Shown one piece after another: positions 12,190 to 26,200 of a stretch of 64,000 nucleotides of DNA. The DNA comes from Trichuris trichiura (Eukaryota; Nematoda; Enoplea; Trichinellida; Trichuridae). How positions within the stretch are numbered: the first letter of the stretch is position 1; the number at the start of each line of letters is the position of its first letter. The stretch covers positions 4,228,001-4,292,000 of the forward strand of contig JBAJFE010000042.1 of NCBI GenBank assembly GCA_037903355.1. Direction: 5' to 3'. A program made the translations under genes and the position numbers. The notes beneath the pieces are model-generated. The model made no database searches, was not told where the DNA came from, and saw only the letters and a list, made by a program, of their open reading frames with translations.

Positions 12190-12430
12190 TTGATCAGCTT
12201 TCTCCAACGCCTCTGATGGCCAGCCTATGGAGTTCACTTGTCTTACTGTTCGTAAACAATGCATCCTCTCATCCAATAACTCTGATGGAGATGCCCTCAG
12301 AACTTAATGTTGCCTCTCTGCCTGCCAACACCTGTATCTTGCCGTCTATGAACCAAGGAACAATTTCAGCTTTAAAGAAAAACTCTCGCACAGCTTTAAA
12401 CGCCACAGAGAGGCACCAGTCTGAGTGAAC
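12190..12430 (+). pseudogene. Fragment of a Tigger/jerky-type DDE transposase
   Basis: The frame from about 12216 reads LVLLFVNNASSHP, then ELNV, LPANTCILPSMNQG and ISALKK. It aligns by eye with the second and third catalytic motifs of Tigger/jerky transposases (usually LLDNAPSHP and LPPNTT...PMDQG). Both Asp positions are Asn here, so it is a dead copy. It belongs to a different lineage from the element ending near 11900. Confidence 0.6.
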
Positions 12431-12530
12431 TGTGAGAAGCAAGTTGGATAACCTATGGAAAAGATTCCTTTTCATTATTGTGAATATGCTGGCGATGAGA
12501 AAAGTAGTTTTCCGAAAGTTCCGCACTTAA

Positions 12531-14556
12531 ATGTTTACATTTTCATATAGAGAAAACTGCGAAACATGACGGACCACAAACATGGTGACCTACACGTCCA
12601 TTGCGAAGCACATTCTCTTCAATTAACGAATAGCATTTCTTATTATAAAAAATTCGCCATGTAGGAAAAAATCTATTCAATGCAGCAGGTTCCATTGTTA
12701 AGTCACCTAAGATGCTTCATCCATCTGAACGTTCTTCAATCGCAGCCTGAGCCTATAAGCAGTTTCGACATCGAAGCAAGGACCTCTGCTATCAATCTCT
12801 TTGCGAAGCAAGGCTTCCGACGATGATTAGTTTTTCGTAGCAATAAAGGAGTTCTTTCTAAAGCATTTGTGTTGTTTCTTTGTTCCCAGCCTTATTGCAC
12901 ACCAGACAGCTTACGGTGGAGCCAGTCTTTTGTGATGAAAGCAGTCACTTTCAAGCACTGGGAAACCAGATTTTTATCCCAGCTGGTTCGCTCTATTGCG
13001 ATGGTCAGGAACTTATTCTGCAATTATATGAGGTATACGCGTACTTTTAACATTAGGTACTGTTTATAAGTGTAGGTAGGTAGATTGGGAGAATATCATT
13101 TCTTGAAGATGAGCTTATACCGGTCTGAAGGCGCTCACGAAGCACACTGTTTGTTGTAGCTGATCCTGAGCGCGTGTCTTACAAGTCAGCTGCCCCAGGA
13201 AGAAGCAAGTGCTTCTGCTGTTCTGTGAATACTGTTTATGATACCATCTGCATTGCAGCATAAACCAATGCTTATTGATCATTTCTGCTTGCAAGTCTGA
13301 ATTTTTGTTTGGACTGAAACATAAGCAGCGCCGGTTGTCAGGACTTCTGTTTTGAACGCGGCTTATCATACTGATCTACAAGGGAAGTTCCTCACTTCTT
13401 TTCTCTCTTCACACTTTGTTCGTGCGGGTTTAGTGCCCTTAAAGACCTGCTTATGATGGGATGGCAGAATGCAGATAGTAATGTTGAGCCAAACATAAGA
13501 GAACCACTGTCACCACCGTTGCTGAACCGAACAGCAAAATTAGGCAGAATGGCTTCCTCTGATACAATTCCGAATATGGCAAATAAAAGCGCCAGCTTAA
13601 CGTCTGCTCGATCATGGCAGTAGCGTTGTTCAGGGGGTGTTGCACGTTGATCAAATTTTATTGAACAAATTCCATCTCTAGGGGCGTGGTGGAGAGAAGA
13701 TCAGTGGGAAACACTGAACTGATGCGACAGGTAAGTCGTAGTTCAGCAGAGCAGCAACGGCTTATTGGCATTTTACGCAAACCGACAAGGTGCATGAATG
13801 AAAAAAGCAATTTGTCATGTTGCATGATAAGATTATAGCTACACGCGTATCCAAAGAATAGTTTGTACAGCTGTTTCATTCAGCAGCTAATTGTCAGTCT
13901 TTGTCGAAAATGGCGGCACTTTTATCCCATGAGCAACTACGCTGAGTGAAATCTACGGATGAAAGGCCGCAGATATCGATGGCCTACTATATTTACAATA
14001 AGCACCTTGCTTAAGTGAATTGGGATGATAAAGGGAAATTAAATATTATGTTAGCACGGAATTTATTTTATAAAGATTCACTAGGCTGCAGAAAAATTTG
14101 TTCTAGCATAATCATACCAAATGTTTCACAGGCCAGCTGCATTTCCGTGCATTTTCATGGCCTTCGACATCTTTCTTTATGTGGAGACTGAAGTTAGTGC
14201 TCTGTGGGTCAAACATTTTCATATATTTCTAAAATACGTGTTTCCAAAGACTGCCATATAAACATTTGTCATAACTTTTATGCTGAAACACTCCGCCTTT
14301 GTGCATGACGAAAAATGTTATTATTAATTCAACGACCTGGCAGAGACTGTTCAAGTAAAACACTTTTAAGGGCTATTACCAAAGGTCTGCACCACGCGAT
14401 AGTTCTGAGGAGGAATGGCCCTGTTTTCAAAAGCTCCGTTTAAATCTTTCGTCAGGTATAAAAGTCGTGTTTGAAAATGAAGTTGCATTGACCGTTATCA
14501 GGCAGCCGATAGTAAAGACAATCAATTATCTGAAAACTCCGTTACACACATATATG
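12531..14556. other. No gene recognised
   Basis: AT-rich, with scattered motif-free open frames on both strands. No clear terminal repeats or splice-supported exons. A signal-peptide exon for the downstream protease could lie in this interval or in 14925-17000 but was not identified. Confidence 0.3.
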
Positions 14557-14924
14557 CAGTAGAACATCGATTATAACAGCAGTACTTGCCAGAGGGTAGT
14601 TGTTAACTCGAAATCTTTGTTATAACTGAGAGTCTGCTTACCCAATCCCATCGCTCCTGCTTTCATGTACTTTAAGCTTCATTACTTAAGGAAACTTGCT
14701 ATCTAACGGCTGAGTTAAATTAACTTAAAAAGGGCGAAAAAGAGTTCAATCTTTTTTCAAAAAATCTGTGATTCGCGTTTGTTTCTGAGTGAAAAAATGT
14801 CTCAGAGAGATAGCGTGCTCACGATTTCCACATCGTTCTATCGTACTGTAGCTTATCGTTAAACAGCGAATTGCAATTATCGAGAGTTGTTAACTTCGAG
14901 TTTGTTATGATCATGGTTCCAGTG
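14557..14924. mobile_element. Small Tigger-like MITE
   Basis: The left terminus CAGTAGAACATCGATTATAA pairs imperfectly with the inverted right terminus (reading CACTGGAACCATGATCATAA on the minus strand). A TA follows the right end; the left flank is TG, so the duplication has decayed. There is no coding capacity. The terminus resembles those at 9533 and 53020. Confidence 0.55.
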
Positions 14925-16103
14925 TATATACATGATATGTTTAGCCAGGTTTAGCAGGATAATTCGTTTTTCGTTTTACACCTTTCAGTTTTTTTCTATC
15001 CTGGTACTAATATTTTCTTGACGCCTTGGTTATTTCCACACGTTTTATTTTGTCTTTCTGTAAGCTTCCATTTTGTCTTCGTATCCAGTGTGCGTATTCG
15101 TTTCTAACGCAGCAAAGATTCTATCCACTGGGAGCAGAGTTTTTCATGGCTCCTTTTTGTACGTTATTCCAAAAACTTGCATCCTTTTCCTTCCATCAAA
15201 TTGTCTCAAATATGACTAAAAGACTTATCGTTATCAAGGTTAATTGTACGGTTATGTTTTATGTGCAGTGCCTCTTTGGTTCTACTTTGTAAGAAGTGGC
15301 TTTCTTTGCGCATAATATCAAAATATAGGGAACTAGAGCAAAGTGCTGCTTGTTCCGCAACCACAGAACCCTTCAACGCTTTTCCATTGCAGCTTTGGAC
15401 ATCGAAGAATCGAAGTTTTACGCTCAGTTGAAAATGAGTTTCACTATGGATACTTCTGGCTTTGTTGTAACACGTGGATTCTGCATAGAGGTCGCCAACC
15501 GGAACGACGACCTGTACGCCGCTGGAAATAACGCACGGGTGAAACTGAACGGCACTAGTTGTAACTGTAGCATCAGAGGGGCACTGTTACTTGGGCTCCA
15601 TCATGCCAAGTTGCTGAGATTAATGGGATACCCCGTCTTACAATGACCATCGAAACAGTCAGCGTTCAGGCGTGAGTTGTTCTGAAAAAGAAATAGTTAA
15701 TCACGGCCCGGTGCATAATAGGGAGGAAGCGCAGTTAGGGGTTTTTGCAGAAGAAATTAGAACGATGCGTCGCGGAAAGACTGACTGTCATGGGCATGTC
15801 TAGCCGTGCAACTGCTGCCTCCTTCGTCTTGGGCAGCAAAGGAAAAGAGTCGCGGTATATCGCTGCCGACGCTCAGGTGAACGGATCATCTTGTACGAAA
15901 GCGCACTTGGCTCTGTGCAGGTATTTCAGAACGTACCACACCCGGTTTTTGCTTGGCCTACGTGTGAGTGTAGATTTATTCCTAGAAATGACTGAAGTTC
16001 GGGAAGGCAGACGAATTCATGCTGCTGTTAACTGTGAAAGGAGGCGCAATTTATTTCAAGAACACGGAAACTAGAGCCGCGAAATAACTCAGCCAAAAAG
16101 TTT

Positions 16104-16592
16104 TCACACCAGTTTCAATAAGCATAAACAGCAAGCTGTCAGTTCAGCAAAACGCCCTTTAACCTTGCGCTTGCAAAACCGTTTTCCGTTGCTGATGCCA
16201 ACGTCTAAGCTACCGTTAGCTAGCCCATAGCGCGCTGTTATGAAAGACAATACCAAGTGTTGTCTTAACAATTGCCACAGGGCACTCGTAAACCATCGGC
16301 CTTGTCCCGTCGTTATCGCAGAGGAAAAAGCAAATCTGGCCAGACAGAGTGGGAGAAAATTCCGGACTATAGTTCCTGCTGAAATATAGTTGATGGATAC
16401 TGCCACCGCCCAACGAATGAAATGCTCTAATATCGTTAGTAAATAACGAAATCCCCGTGACTGAGGCTGTAATCTAGCTACGTCAGTGTAAATGAATCTG
16501 TCTTGACGCATCAGAAAAACTTCGTCTGGCATTTTCATACCATGATACATCTTAGAGAGTTGGCAGGTCCAAATGGTGACGCCACTGCCCAA
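16104..16592 (-). pseudogene. Gypsy-type integrase fragment
   Basis: The minus-strand frame shows, in order, a linker after the zinc domain (CQLSKMYHGMK), a catalytic-core start (FIYTDVARLQP, where the first Asp of the core is expected), RGFRYLLTILEHFIRWAVA, and then GQGRWFTSALW (usual form DQGRQFTS, where the second Asp has changed to Gly). A shift to another frame gives a degraded ANG..E stretch. The reading is typical of Ty3/Gypsy integrases. No LTRs or reverse transcriptase were found beside it. Confidence 0.75.
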
Positions 16593-17029
16593 GCATAGCT
16601 AAATGTATCGGTCGACTCTAAGATGAGCCTTATTCTGGATAACCAGCGCCGGTCAGAACAATTTTTCCACTAGCATTTTCATTGTTCAGTTCAGCAAACA
16701 GTGAATTGCAGGAGATTGATCCACTGTCAATTCCAAAATGCCTAAGCTTCTTCGCTTCATACAACTTTAAAACGAACTTTGAGCGTCCAGAACTACAGAT
16801 TAGTAACTGAGACCCGCTGTTTGTGTAGACACATTGACCGAAAGCACTACCACGACGATTCATGATCTGCAGGCTTTTACCTAACTGGCAGACAGCACGT
16901 GCTGTGTTTGCCTGTTGATTCCAGTCTTGTTTTTTTAAAAATTGCTTAATATAAAAACCTGCACGTTCTCCTGATCACAAAAAAATGTTCCAAAAAATAT
17001 TTCCCACTATCAAAATTAAATCATTGCAG

Positions 17030-17256
17030 GCAGCTTGCGGACAACCTTATTACAAATCATCGGTTTTGGTTTCCCATCACTTTGGAAATCGAATTTCGAA
17101 TGGAACTGAAGCAAAACCACATTCTCATCCGTGGCAAGTGTTTATAGTCACCACTATTGGAGAGGAACAGCGTATGTGTGGAGGTAGTTTAATAGATTGG
17201 AAGAACAGCAACGCATCAGATCTTGTTTTGACGGCAGCGCATTGCATTTTGAATAG
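17030..17256 (+). CDS. Protease exon with activation site and catalytic His
   Basis: The acceptor TTGCAG ends at 17029. The exon encodes the pro-region Cys (AACGQP), the NRISNGTEA activation site, HPWQV, CGGSLI and LTAAHC, and ends within an Arg codon before GTAAGT at 17257 (phase 2). The open frame extends upstream to an ATG at 16985, but that reading runs through the polypyrimidine tract and is not secretory. Confidence 0.88.
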
Positions 17257-20200
17257 GTAAGTGAATTTTTATGTCATGAAAAAGTCTACTGGGTTACAGA
17301 TGAACACTGAAACTACTGAACGCCCCTCGAAATAGAAAAAGCCTTAAACATGCAACTTCATTTTGTCTGCACAAAAGCATCTGTGAGAAAAAAATTAATG
17401 AAATGAGAATGTCATGCTAAAATTGGAACGAAAAAATAAAGTATTTATTCAAGTGCCTATGCAGTACACTAAAAGTTTGAGTACTAATAAACGACTCAGG
17501 TTACTTGGGCGAGCACTATTCAATCAACGTTTGGAAGATCAGCAACATATAGCATCTTTATCATGAACTCCTGACGTTGTTTACAGAAAACATTGATTCT
17601 GAATTTATACAACAGCCCTGCTACTGAAAATACAACTAGGGCTGTCTCTTCTACGTAACAGTGCTCACACCATCTGGGTATATGCCTTTCGGCAACTGGT
17701 GCTATTCACTATCAAATGAAAACGTTTTCATACAAAACGTCGAAAATGTTGCACTTTTCAGCAGATCTTGTCGCTCCAACTTGGGGTTTCTGTAGGAACA
17801 GGAAGTTTAATCTCAAATGTGAAGATGTATGTTTCAGTCTTTTCTTGTTCACGGTGCAGCAGGTAAGGTGAGTAAAAACTTGCAGAGCTTTCGGAACTGT
17901 TCACATTCCGCCATCAGCGTATCGAACGGTAAATTATGACACAAACAGGCGCGTTTGTGAAAAGGGAGTGTGACCGCTTTGATCACGCGTGCAGGTAATC
18001 CTTCGGCAAAGCTGGCCACTGTTGGGCTGTGTGATTCGGCTGGATAAATATGGAAACACATATGTGCAGCTGTTAGCGGTAGCCATGCTACACTAAACGC
18101 GTAATTATCGTCCTTGTTAATCAAGGCGCATGGGCTTGGACATCAAGACTAGAAGCTGTCCACTGACTTTAAAACTGACAAAGGTGATGCAAAAAGCGTT
18201 GGAAAGTTCGACGGTTGCGGAGCACGCTGTAACCTGCAGTAGAGCTGCCGCAGACTTATCCGTTTCGGTACTCCACTACAAGTGAAACCACAAAAGGAAG
18301 GAGATTATAGAAGCTGTTTACGTTAAGCACAATAAGCAGATCAACAAGGACGATGGTTATGCAACTGGTGAAGCATAGCTACCGCTAAGAGCCGCGCTCA
18401 TGTGCATTCATGTTAATCCTGCCGAACTACTGAATCCAGCGATAGCCAGCATCGTTGAAAAGTTAACATCAAGTCATCATACGCATGGACGAACGGTTCA
18501 TGGTCCTTTTCTATAAACGCGCCTGCTTGTTTCATAATTCACCATTCGATATGCTGATGACGGAATGCGAGATGTTCTGAAAGCTTCATAATTTTTTACT
18601 TGGCAAAGAAGTGCTATTCTACCTACTGTCAACAAGAAAAAAATTGCAACAGATGCTTTCATGTGTGAACAGTTTCGTTGTTTTGGGCAGATTCAATCGT
18701 TATTAACCCTGCCATGCTTAAGAATAAACAAAACGGTGGAGTCCACTATAGGTGCTGTTTAGACTGCGCTGCAACTCATGATGTTGAACTTCTTCTGTAG
18801 CAATAGCTTGGTTTCATGTTCTAGTGATACTACCAATAGGACAGGTATGCGTTTTTGTTTGGTAGTGTTAGCAGTATAAAGTCTTATTTCTAGAGAAACA
18901 GTAACTTAGCTTTCAAACTCCCCATATTCCTGGAGCTTGTCGGAAGAAGCGAATGTATTCTTCTAGTTCCGTTCAGCTTTAAAAGAGTCTAATTGGTGTA
19001 GAAAATTTATTAGGCTCTAGCTGAACCATAGATATCTTTGAAAAGTGACGATTACAGGAAGTTTAATTTTCTCTCTTCCTTCTTCCTTCCTAACGGGTGC
19101 GTTTTTCAAAATGACATTCTTTGCGGTTCGGCAACCTGTTCATTAAATCAACGTTTATTTCATAAACGTCAATCGCGAAGCTTTCGGGCCTCACCGGGGC
19201 CTGACATCAGCGCTATGTGTGCCGCCTGACGGGTCAGTCTTTATGTTAGCAAGCTGCTCCATCCGACCGACCTTGGGGGAGACACCTCAGCCGTCAGATC
19301 TATCTTGACCCGTCGGGCCTTAGTCCCACCTAGTCAGTCAGACTTCGCAGCGAGCATTCAACCGACCTTCCACGACGGCGACAACACTAACAAAGAGCAA
19401 AAACGATCCTACAAACGAGATACACCCGTTGTTTTAAACAGACGGGTTTTAACTATTATCCTTGCCGGGTCTTTACCTTCTTTCTTCTGTGCCTTTCGTT
19501 GTCCTCTTTTGTTCTTCCGTGCCCACAAACACATTTTAATTTAATTTTCTCTCTTCCTTCTTCCTTCCTAACGGATGCATTTTTCAAGATGAAATTCTTT
19601 GCGGTTTGGCAACTCGTTCATTAAATCAACGTTTATTTCATAAACGTCAATCGCGAAGCGAGGTTTCCGCCAAGGTCGGTCGGATGGAGCAGCTTGCTAA
19701 CATAAAGACTGACCCGATGGGCGGCACACATAGCGTTGATGACGAGCCCTGGTGAGACCCGAAAGCTTCGCGATTGACGTTTATGAAATGAACGTTGATT
19801 TAATGAACAGGTTGTCAAAACGCAAAGAATTTCATTTTGAATTACAGGAGGTCACTATGTTTTGGCCCTTGACTGAGGCGAGAATACCAGTGTTCCGTGG
19901 AAGCATAGCTTTGAGTTTTAATGTTTTGCTACTTTCTCGGCTCAGCGATAATGGCGGACAATAACTCTTCATGACGGTTAGCTGGGGCGGCGAGTCAGCA
20001 AGCTGAAACAGTTCACGGTGAACTGATCTGAGAACATACAGGTACCAATTACTAGAACTTCAGAATACCCGATAGGATGCACTCACGTGCTCCAAAGAAA
20101 TATCATAGCGTAATGAAGAAAGCCGTATAACTAAAGCTTGACAGTTTCCCAAAGAAAGCTACGTCGGCTGTACTAGTAATTCTTAATTGGACAGCGGTTA

Positions 20201-23200
20201 CGCCAAGGGCTCTTAAAACGCTTCGTAGGATCAATAATCATTTGCAAAGTTTTACGGCATTATTTCTACGATCTCGGCAACAGGTGTGGTTATCGGATAG
20301 GTCATTAGAAAAACCTGAGGAGACGGGCAGACAGTGGGGAAATTAACGGCAAAAAATGGCAATAGTACTAGGGCTGAGCCATATGAGCACCGCACCGGGA
20401 AAGGCAAAGGCCCTGATGTTCTAACCGCTTCAGCTAGCTATCATGAAACTTCGATGTTGCTGTAACATTATCAGCTTCAGTTCAGCCGTCCAAGCGTATA
20501 GCTAGGACCTACTGCGCATTCAAATTTGCAAGCCTACGTTCATTCTACAAAAATGCGCTCTATAAGCTACATGGGACAGGATTATCGTCGTTTCGCCAAC
20601 AGTCTGTTCGTCGGCAGTCAGTTCATTGAAAGGTCTGTTCATCGTCAGGTCGGATCGTCGGCAGGTCGATTTTTGGACAGGTCGGTTCCTTGAAATGTCG
20701 GTTCGTCGACAGGTCGTTTTGAACAGTGAACTTGCAAACGAAACTTGTATAACAAAATCTGTTAAATAACATTTTTCTGAAGGCGCTTCCGTATTTCATA
20801 CCAGTCAGAGAACGAACGTCGTTTAAATTCAACAAATTGAAGGTACAACAAATTGCGTGACAATGATTTTCAGGTTAACGAGATGAACATTCTATTGAAA
20901 GTTTGTAGCCTGCTATATAGTTAGTTAAATCTTTCAAAGCCGTAGTTGTTTCTGAGAATAATAATAAGAAAGGTAACTATCTTGAAAAAACAGTGGATTC
21001 AGAAACTCAGAGAATCAGCTGAGGTGTGAGCAAGTGCGTTGAAGTCAGAAGAATGCTTGTGTGCTTACGACGAATAACAAAAACCTTACAAAATGACCTG
21101 TCGACAAACCGATGTATCAATGAACCAACCTGTCGACAAATTGACATCTCAACGAACAGAATTGACCACAAACCGACATTTCGAAGAACGGACGTGTCCA
21201 CGAACCGATCTGCCGAGCATCTGACCTGACAATGAACCGACTGTCGGCAAAGCGACTTCCACCGCATAGGACAATGCAGTAATAGAAAAGCAGGCTTCAT
21301 GATCAATTACAGGATGTTGAACAAGTTTCGGGCCTAACGTACTTCCAGATAAACTAGGAAAAGGAAACTTTGCTATGATAAAACATAATCGAGATTTCAA
21401 ATTCATTAGGCCACCGAAAAAAGTTTTTTCACGCGAGTTAAAGTACTCTTCAGCTGCCAGCTGCAGCTCTTTCTCGTTTCTAAATATCGTACCTCGAAGC
21501 TGCTGCTTCAGACTGTCGAATAAAAAATGTTCGCTGGAGGCAAGGTCTGGGTTATAAGGTGCAAGGTTAATGGATGGGCTTGCATTCTTGGACGGCAGCT
21601 GGCAAAACTTTTGACCGCTGAGCTGGAACGTAGTCACACAGCAGCAGCACCTTCCGTGACAGTTTGTCTCGACGTTTTGTTTGATTGCTTCACGAGGCAG
21701 ATGGACCAAACTTGCATAATATTTACCCGTGATGGTGACCGTGCTCCATGTAATCATTTGGAAGAACTCTTCCATCCTAGTGACCTTTGACAGCCTCAAA
21801 TGATCATGTAGAGTGCTTTCAACTGTGCCACAGGAAAGCTTTGTCCGTGTCAAGATTTCTGCGTTCATGGTTCTTCTGTTCTTCAAAACTTTCTTCGGCG
21901 GGTCATTACCATCAGAGCCCCAGTGGCTGTTTGCGTGGCAACGCCAAAGGGTAATTCGCTGTTGCTATTGCGGTTATTGACCCATAAACTTTATGTTTAG
22001 GCTTAGGCTTAGGCTAGGGCAGGAGAAGATGGCCGGCAAACCTACAGTATGACGGTGAGGGGATTCACGAAAATGCCGCTGGGGCTCCGATGGTAAAGAC
22101 CCCTTTCTTTTTCACATCTGCAACACTTTCATCACATGTGGCTTCAGTTGGCTGACCAGAACTTGATTCGTCAGAGATGGATTCTCTGCCCCTGCGAAAC
22201 TCTGCTATCCTAGATTTTACGTGGGGATGGGAAAGGGGCATTATCCCTGTACACGTCCTGCAGCCATCAGTGGATTTCATAGCTTGATACTCCTTCGTGA
22301 AGCAAAACTTTGATGACAGTGCGTTGCTGAAATCATACGTCGCCGCGATTTTCTATACCTCGTTTTGGAGGAAAAGTTCCTACGGTAACAGGAAAACACA
22401 TATTCTCAAATAACTTTGTATGCAATCATGATGGACGCCTATCTGCATGGAAATAATTTTAGAAATTTCAAAACACAGAACGTGTATCTAAGGCACTAGA
22501 CCAGTGATTCTCACGGTGGGGCATGTGCCTCACCAGAGAGCCCTTCTGAAGTCCAGTGGGCCAAAATAGCCAAGGGAACCCTTTTGACTTGCGGCAGGCA
22601 AATGCCCCACTTGGATGATCATGTCGAAGTACATAGGAAGGTATAGCTTGCGGGTAAGACGCTGTGCCTCTCTGCCTAAAAGAAAACTGCATGGTGTTGC
22701 GCCCCGCAATTCTGACTGGCTGGAAGGGAGGGCTGGGGGTGAGGGGGAGCAGCCGGCTCGGAGGTGAAAAAATAAGTGTTTGACACACTGTCCGGGAAAC
22801 TCTTTCTCCATAGAACTTTGTGCAGCACCTACAATATGACGTCCCGGCTACGCTCCGTCCTCCCATCCAGCCAATCAGCGCGCTTGAAATCGACTAATCA
22901 GAATTGGGGTGGGGCGTCCAAACGCTCGGAAACGGTGACAGAGGGGGCCTGGCGACGCTGACCTTGAAAAACACTGCTCTAGACTTTTTGAACGCCCTGT
23001 ACTTTGCCCAGGTTGATGGATTTGTTTTGGGTACCTTTAACACAGGTTCTTCTAAACCAAAACGCTCTCGAATACAGGATGCTTCATAACGGGATAATAT
23101 TTCATGGTTTGGTAAATCTTCTACGGCTTTTCCCGGTTTTTGTCTGTGTTGGTATCTGTAATCAAACAAAACGACTGCTCTACCAACGTATGGATGAGCG

Positions 23201-26200
23201 AATCTTATAACAAGTATACTCAACTTTGTTTCAGAACTTTCACAGCGCTCTAGTTCCGCCGTCAGTGACATGGAGGTGAAGATGTTTTTCTCCAAATGAG
23301 TATTATACAAGCATACGTAACAAAAGAGAGACGTGGGAAATCAGCGTAGCAGGTAGCAACATTTGGTTTTGCTAATTAGAGCGTCCCAAACCATGCTAAC
23401 CACTACTCCGTCACGGTTGATAGGGTGGTTATGGCAGAAATAAAGGGCCTCCTTAACCTGGCATAGATGTAAATGGCTGTCGCGACAAATTAGAGGAATG
23501 CTCAGCGATTGCTGAGACCTTGATCGTTTCTTCTATAATCTTCTCTGGTTGTTTCTTCCGTGGTCGACTACGCCGTGGATTATGTGTCAGTTGCCCGTCG
23601 GGTTGATCGAGTCTTCGTGCCACCTCATTTTATCAGCCGATGTTGGAGATGTGTATGTGTGCCGAACCTGTCAGGCAATGTGTTGCCCGTCTCGCCTATG
23701 TAGGAGGCGTTGCAACCGCATCAGATCTCACAGATGACGCCAGGTCTCCTGTCAAAGGGAACTGTGATCTTATCGTTCTCCACCATTGAACATAAACTGT
23801 TTGATGTCGTAAATCGAACCGTAAACTCAAGCGAACGGCTTAATCGCAGGATTCGCTCCCTGGTGCCGTTGTAATGAGGGAGAAGCAAAATGTTTATTGA
23901 TGGACCGTTCAGTGATGTTAATAATAAACGTTATAAACACAAAAACGGGTTAACACCGTAAATAAAGTTTTTTCAGAAAGAAAATCAAAAAGCCCGTTAC
24001 GAAGTAGAAGAGAAAAAAGAAAAAAAAGTAGTAATACTAATAATAATAGCAATGATAATACTGGAATCACAAACAATCTCCCCATTTTGCTTCTCCCTCA
24101 TTACAACGGCACCAGGGAGCGAATCCTGCGATTAAGCCGTTCGCTTGAGTTTACGGTTCGATTTACGGCATCAAACAGTTTACGTTCAATGGTGAAGAAC
24201 GATAAGATCGCAGTTCCCTTTGACAGGAGATCTAGCATCATCTATGAGATCCGATGTGGTTACAATCCCTCCTACATGGGCGAGACGGGCAACAACTTAC
24301 TTGACAGGTTCAGCATACACACACATCTCCAACATTAGCCGATACAAAGAGGCAGAACGAAGACTCTCTCAAGCCGACGGGCAACTGACACATAATCCAC
24401 GCCGTGGTCAATCACTGAAGAAGCAACCGGAGAAGATTATAGAAGAAACGATCAAGGCCTCAGCAGTCATCGAGCATTCCTCTCAGTGCTCGCTCGACCT
24501 ACAGCCGCAGATTATTTGTCGCGAGAGCCATTTACAGCTATGCCGAGTTAAGGAGGCCCTTTACATCTGCCATAACCACACTATCAACCGTGACAAAGGA
24601 CTAGTGGTTAGCATGGTTTGGGATGCACTCATTAGTAAAACCAGGTGTTTCTCACTGCCACGCTGCCCTCGCCTCCACTTTTTGTCAGGTGTACCTATAT
24701 AATACCCACTCAGAGAAAAACACTCTCTCCTGCGTGTCACTGACAGCGGAATTAGAGCGTTCCGAAAGTTCTGAAACAAAGTTCAGTACAGGTGGCCCTC
24801 GTTATACGCGAACAACTCGTCCAAGATTTTGAGAATTTTATCGCGTAAAACAAATTTCGCGTTATATAGGGTACCCTAAGAAAAAGGCTAAATAGCTTGT
24901 ATTCTAGCTGCGTATTTCGTCCTGTCCCCTTGAATTTTTTCCGGAACGGTTATCATCATACCTAGTGATCCTTTGAAGCTTGGTACTACGGAATCTAGCT
25001 ACGAGATAATGATATCAGTGAGACTGCGCTTGTCCAATGGGGTTAGGCATCAGAGTCCAGGATGTTAGATAGAAGAAAGCGTAAAAGTAAAATGCTCTTT
25101 TCTTAAACGTCTTGGAAACACCTTGCTTTAATGAGCTAAACGATGTACTGGTGCGCATAACAGGCACAGAGCAGAGGGAATAAAAAATAAATACACGTAT
25201 TTAAGCAGGAATAGTGAACACCACACAGAACCCGTCTACATAGAACAAAACGTCTACGACAGAAACGTTTGGGGCATCACGAATCAATTTACGCACTTTC
25301 TGTAGGTGCGCGCAAATTCCCAGAAGAACGGCCGGTTTTACGGTTTCTTGAACTTGTTGGTTGCAGAGCCTCTCGCCTTAAAGTGTTAGACTTCCCAGCT
25401 GCCGGAGCTTTATTTAAAAACATTGTTATAGGGAGCTGTATCTGCCTTTTCTTCGCTTCATCGAATAAATCTTGCGCGGCTTCAACGTAGCCGTTATTCC
25501 TCGTGTAAGCATAATGCCACGTTCCATGGACGGATCGTATTCAACAATCATATCCTTCAGGACCTGCGCTTGCTGGAAAATACTGGCAAGCTTTTGCAGC
25601 GTCCAATCCGAGGGTGTTTGAGCTTCTTTATCTTCCATGACGTCGTCGTCGTCGTCGTCACTGCCCTTAGGTGATTGCATCAGTTCCTCGAGTTCCTCGT
25701 TGGTGAACGGTTCTCCACAATCTTCTATGTGCTCCCTGATATCATCTTCTATCATGTCAGAGAAACCCTCCCCTCCCAACTCTTTGGCAATATTCACTAT
25801 GTCCATGACTTCCTCATCGATAGCACCTAAGTCGTCGCATTTACTGACTGCGTCTCTCCACAACCGCTTCCAGCAACCGCTGACTGTTCTAGGTTTTATC
25901 CCGTGTACTGCCCCCGCAATGTGGAAGATAGCGTCTGCAATTGAGAAACGTTTCCACAGGCTGGTTAGATCGCAATCAAGATTAGCATGGAGGGTATCAC
26001 GAAGCTTCCCAAATACGAGACGAGCATAAGTAGCCTTAACGCATCTTATGACGCTCTGATCCAGTGGCTGTCGTAGTGATGTCGAGTTAGCGGGCAAGAA
26101 TTTTACCTCGACGTTCTCATTAGCAAAGCAAAGGGATTGCGGGTGACCAGGAGCATTATCAATTACGAGGAGGACCTTGAAAGCCATCCCCTTGCTTTCC

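Noticed and set aside
15343..15646. Overlapping plus-strand ORFs upstream of the protease
   Set aside because: I considered a CUB-like or signal-peptide exon, but no diagnostic residues, hydrophobic leader or matching splice phase could be shown.
15745..16074. 109-codon plus-strand ORF
   Set aside because: No recognisable domain; it lies opposite to and just past the Gypsy integrase relic and is probably non-coding.
21996..22014. True chromosome-end telomere
   Set aside because: Only two or three units, embedded within a repeat family at several internal sites, in both orientations.
22468..22866. Minus-strand ORFs of 93-138 codons at 22468-23310
   Set aside because: They lie in the hAT MITE and Penelope-like terminal repeats, and similar frames recur in sibling MITEs (for example 50237-50548).
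25621..26029. Plus-strand Ser-rich ORF at 25637-26029
   Set aside because: Antisense shadow of the Tigger transposase; its Ser run comes from the GAC-repeat encoding the acidic stretch.
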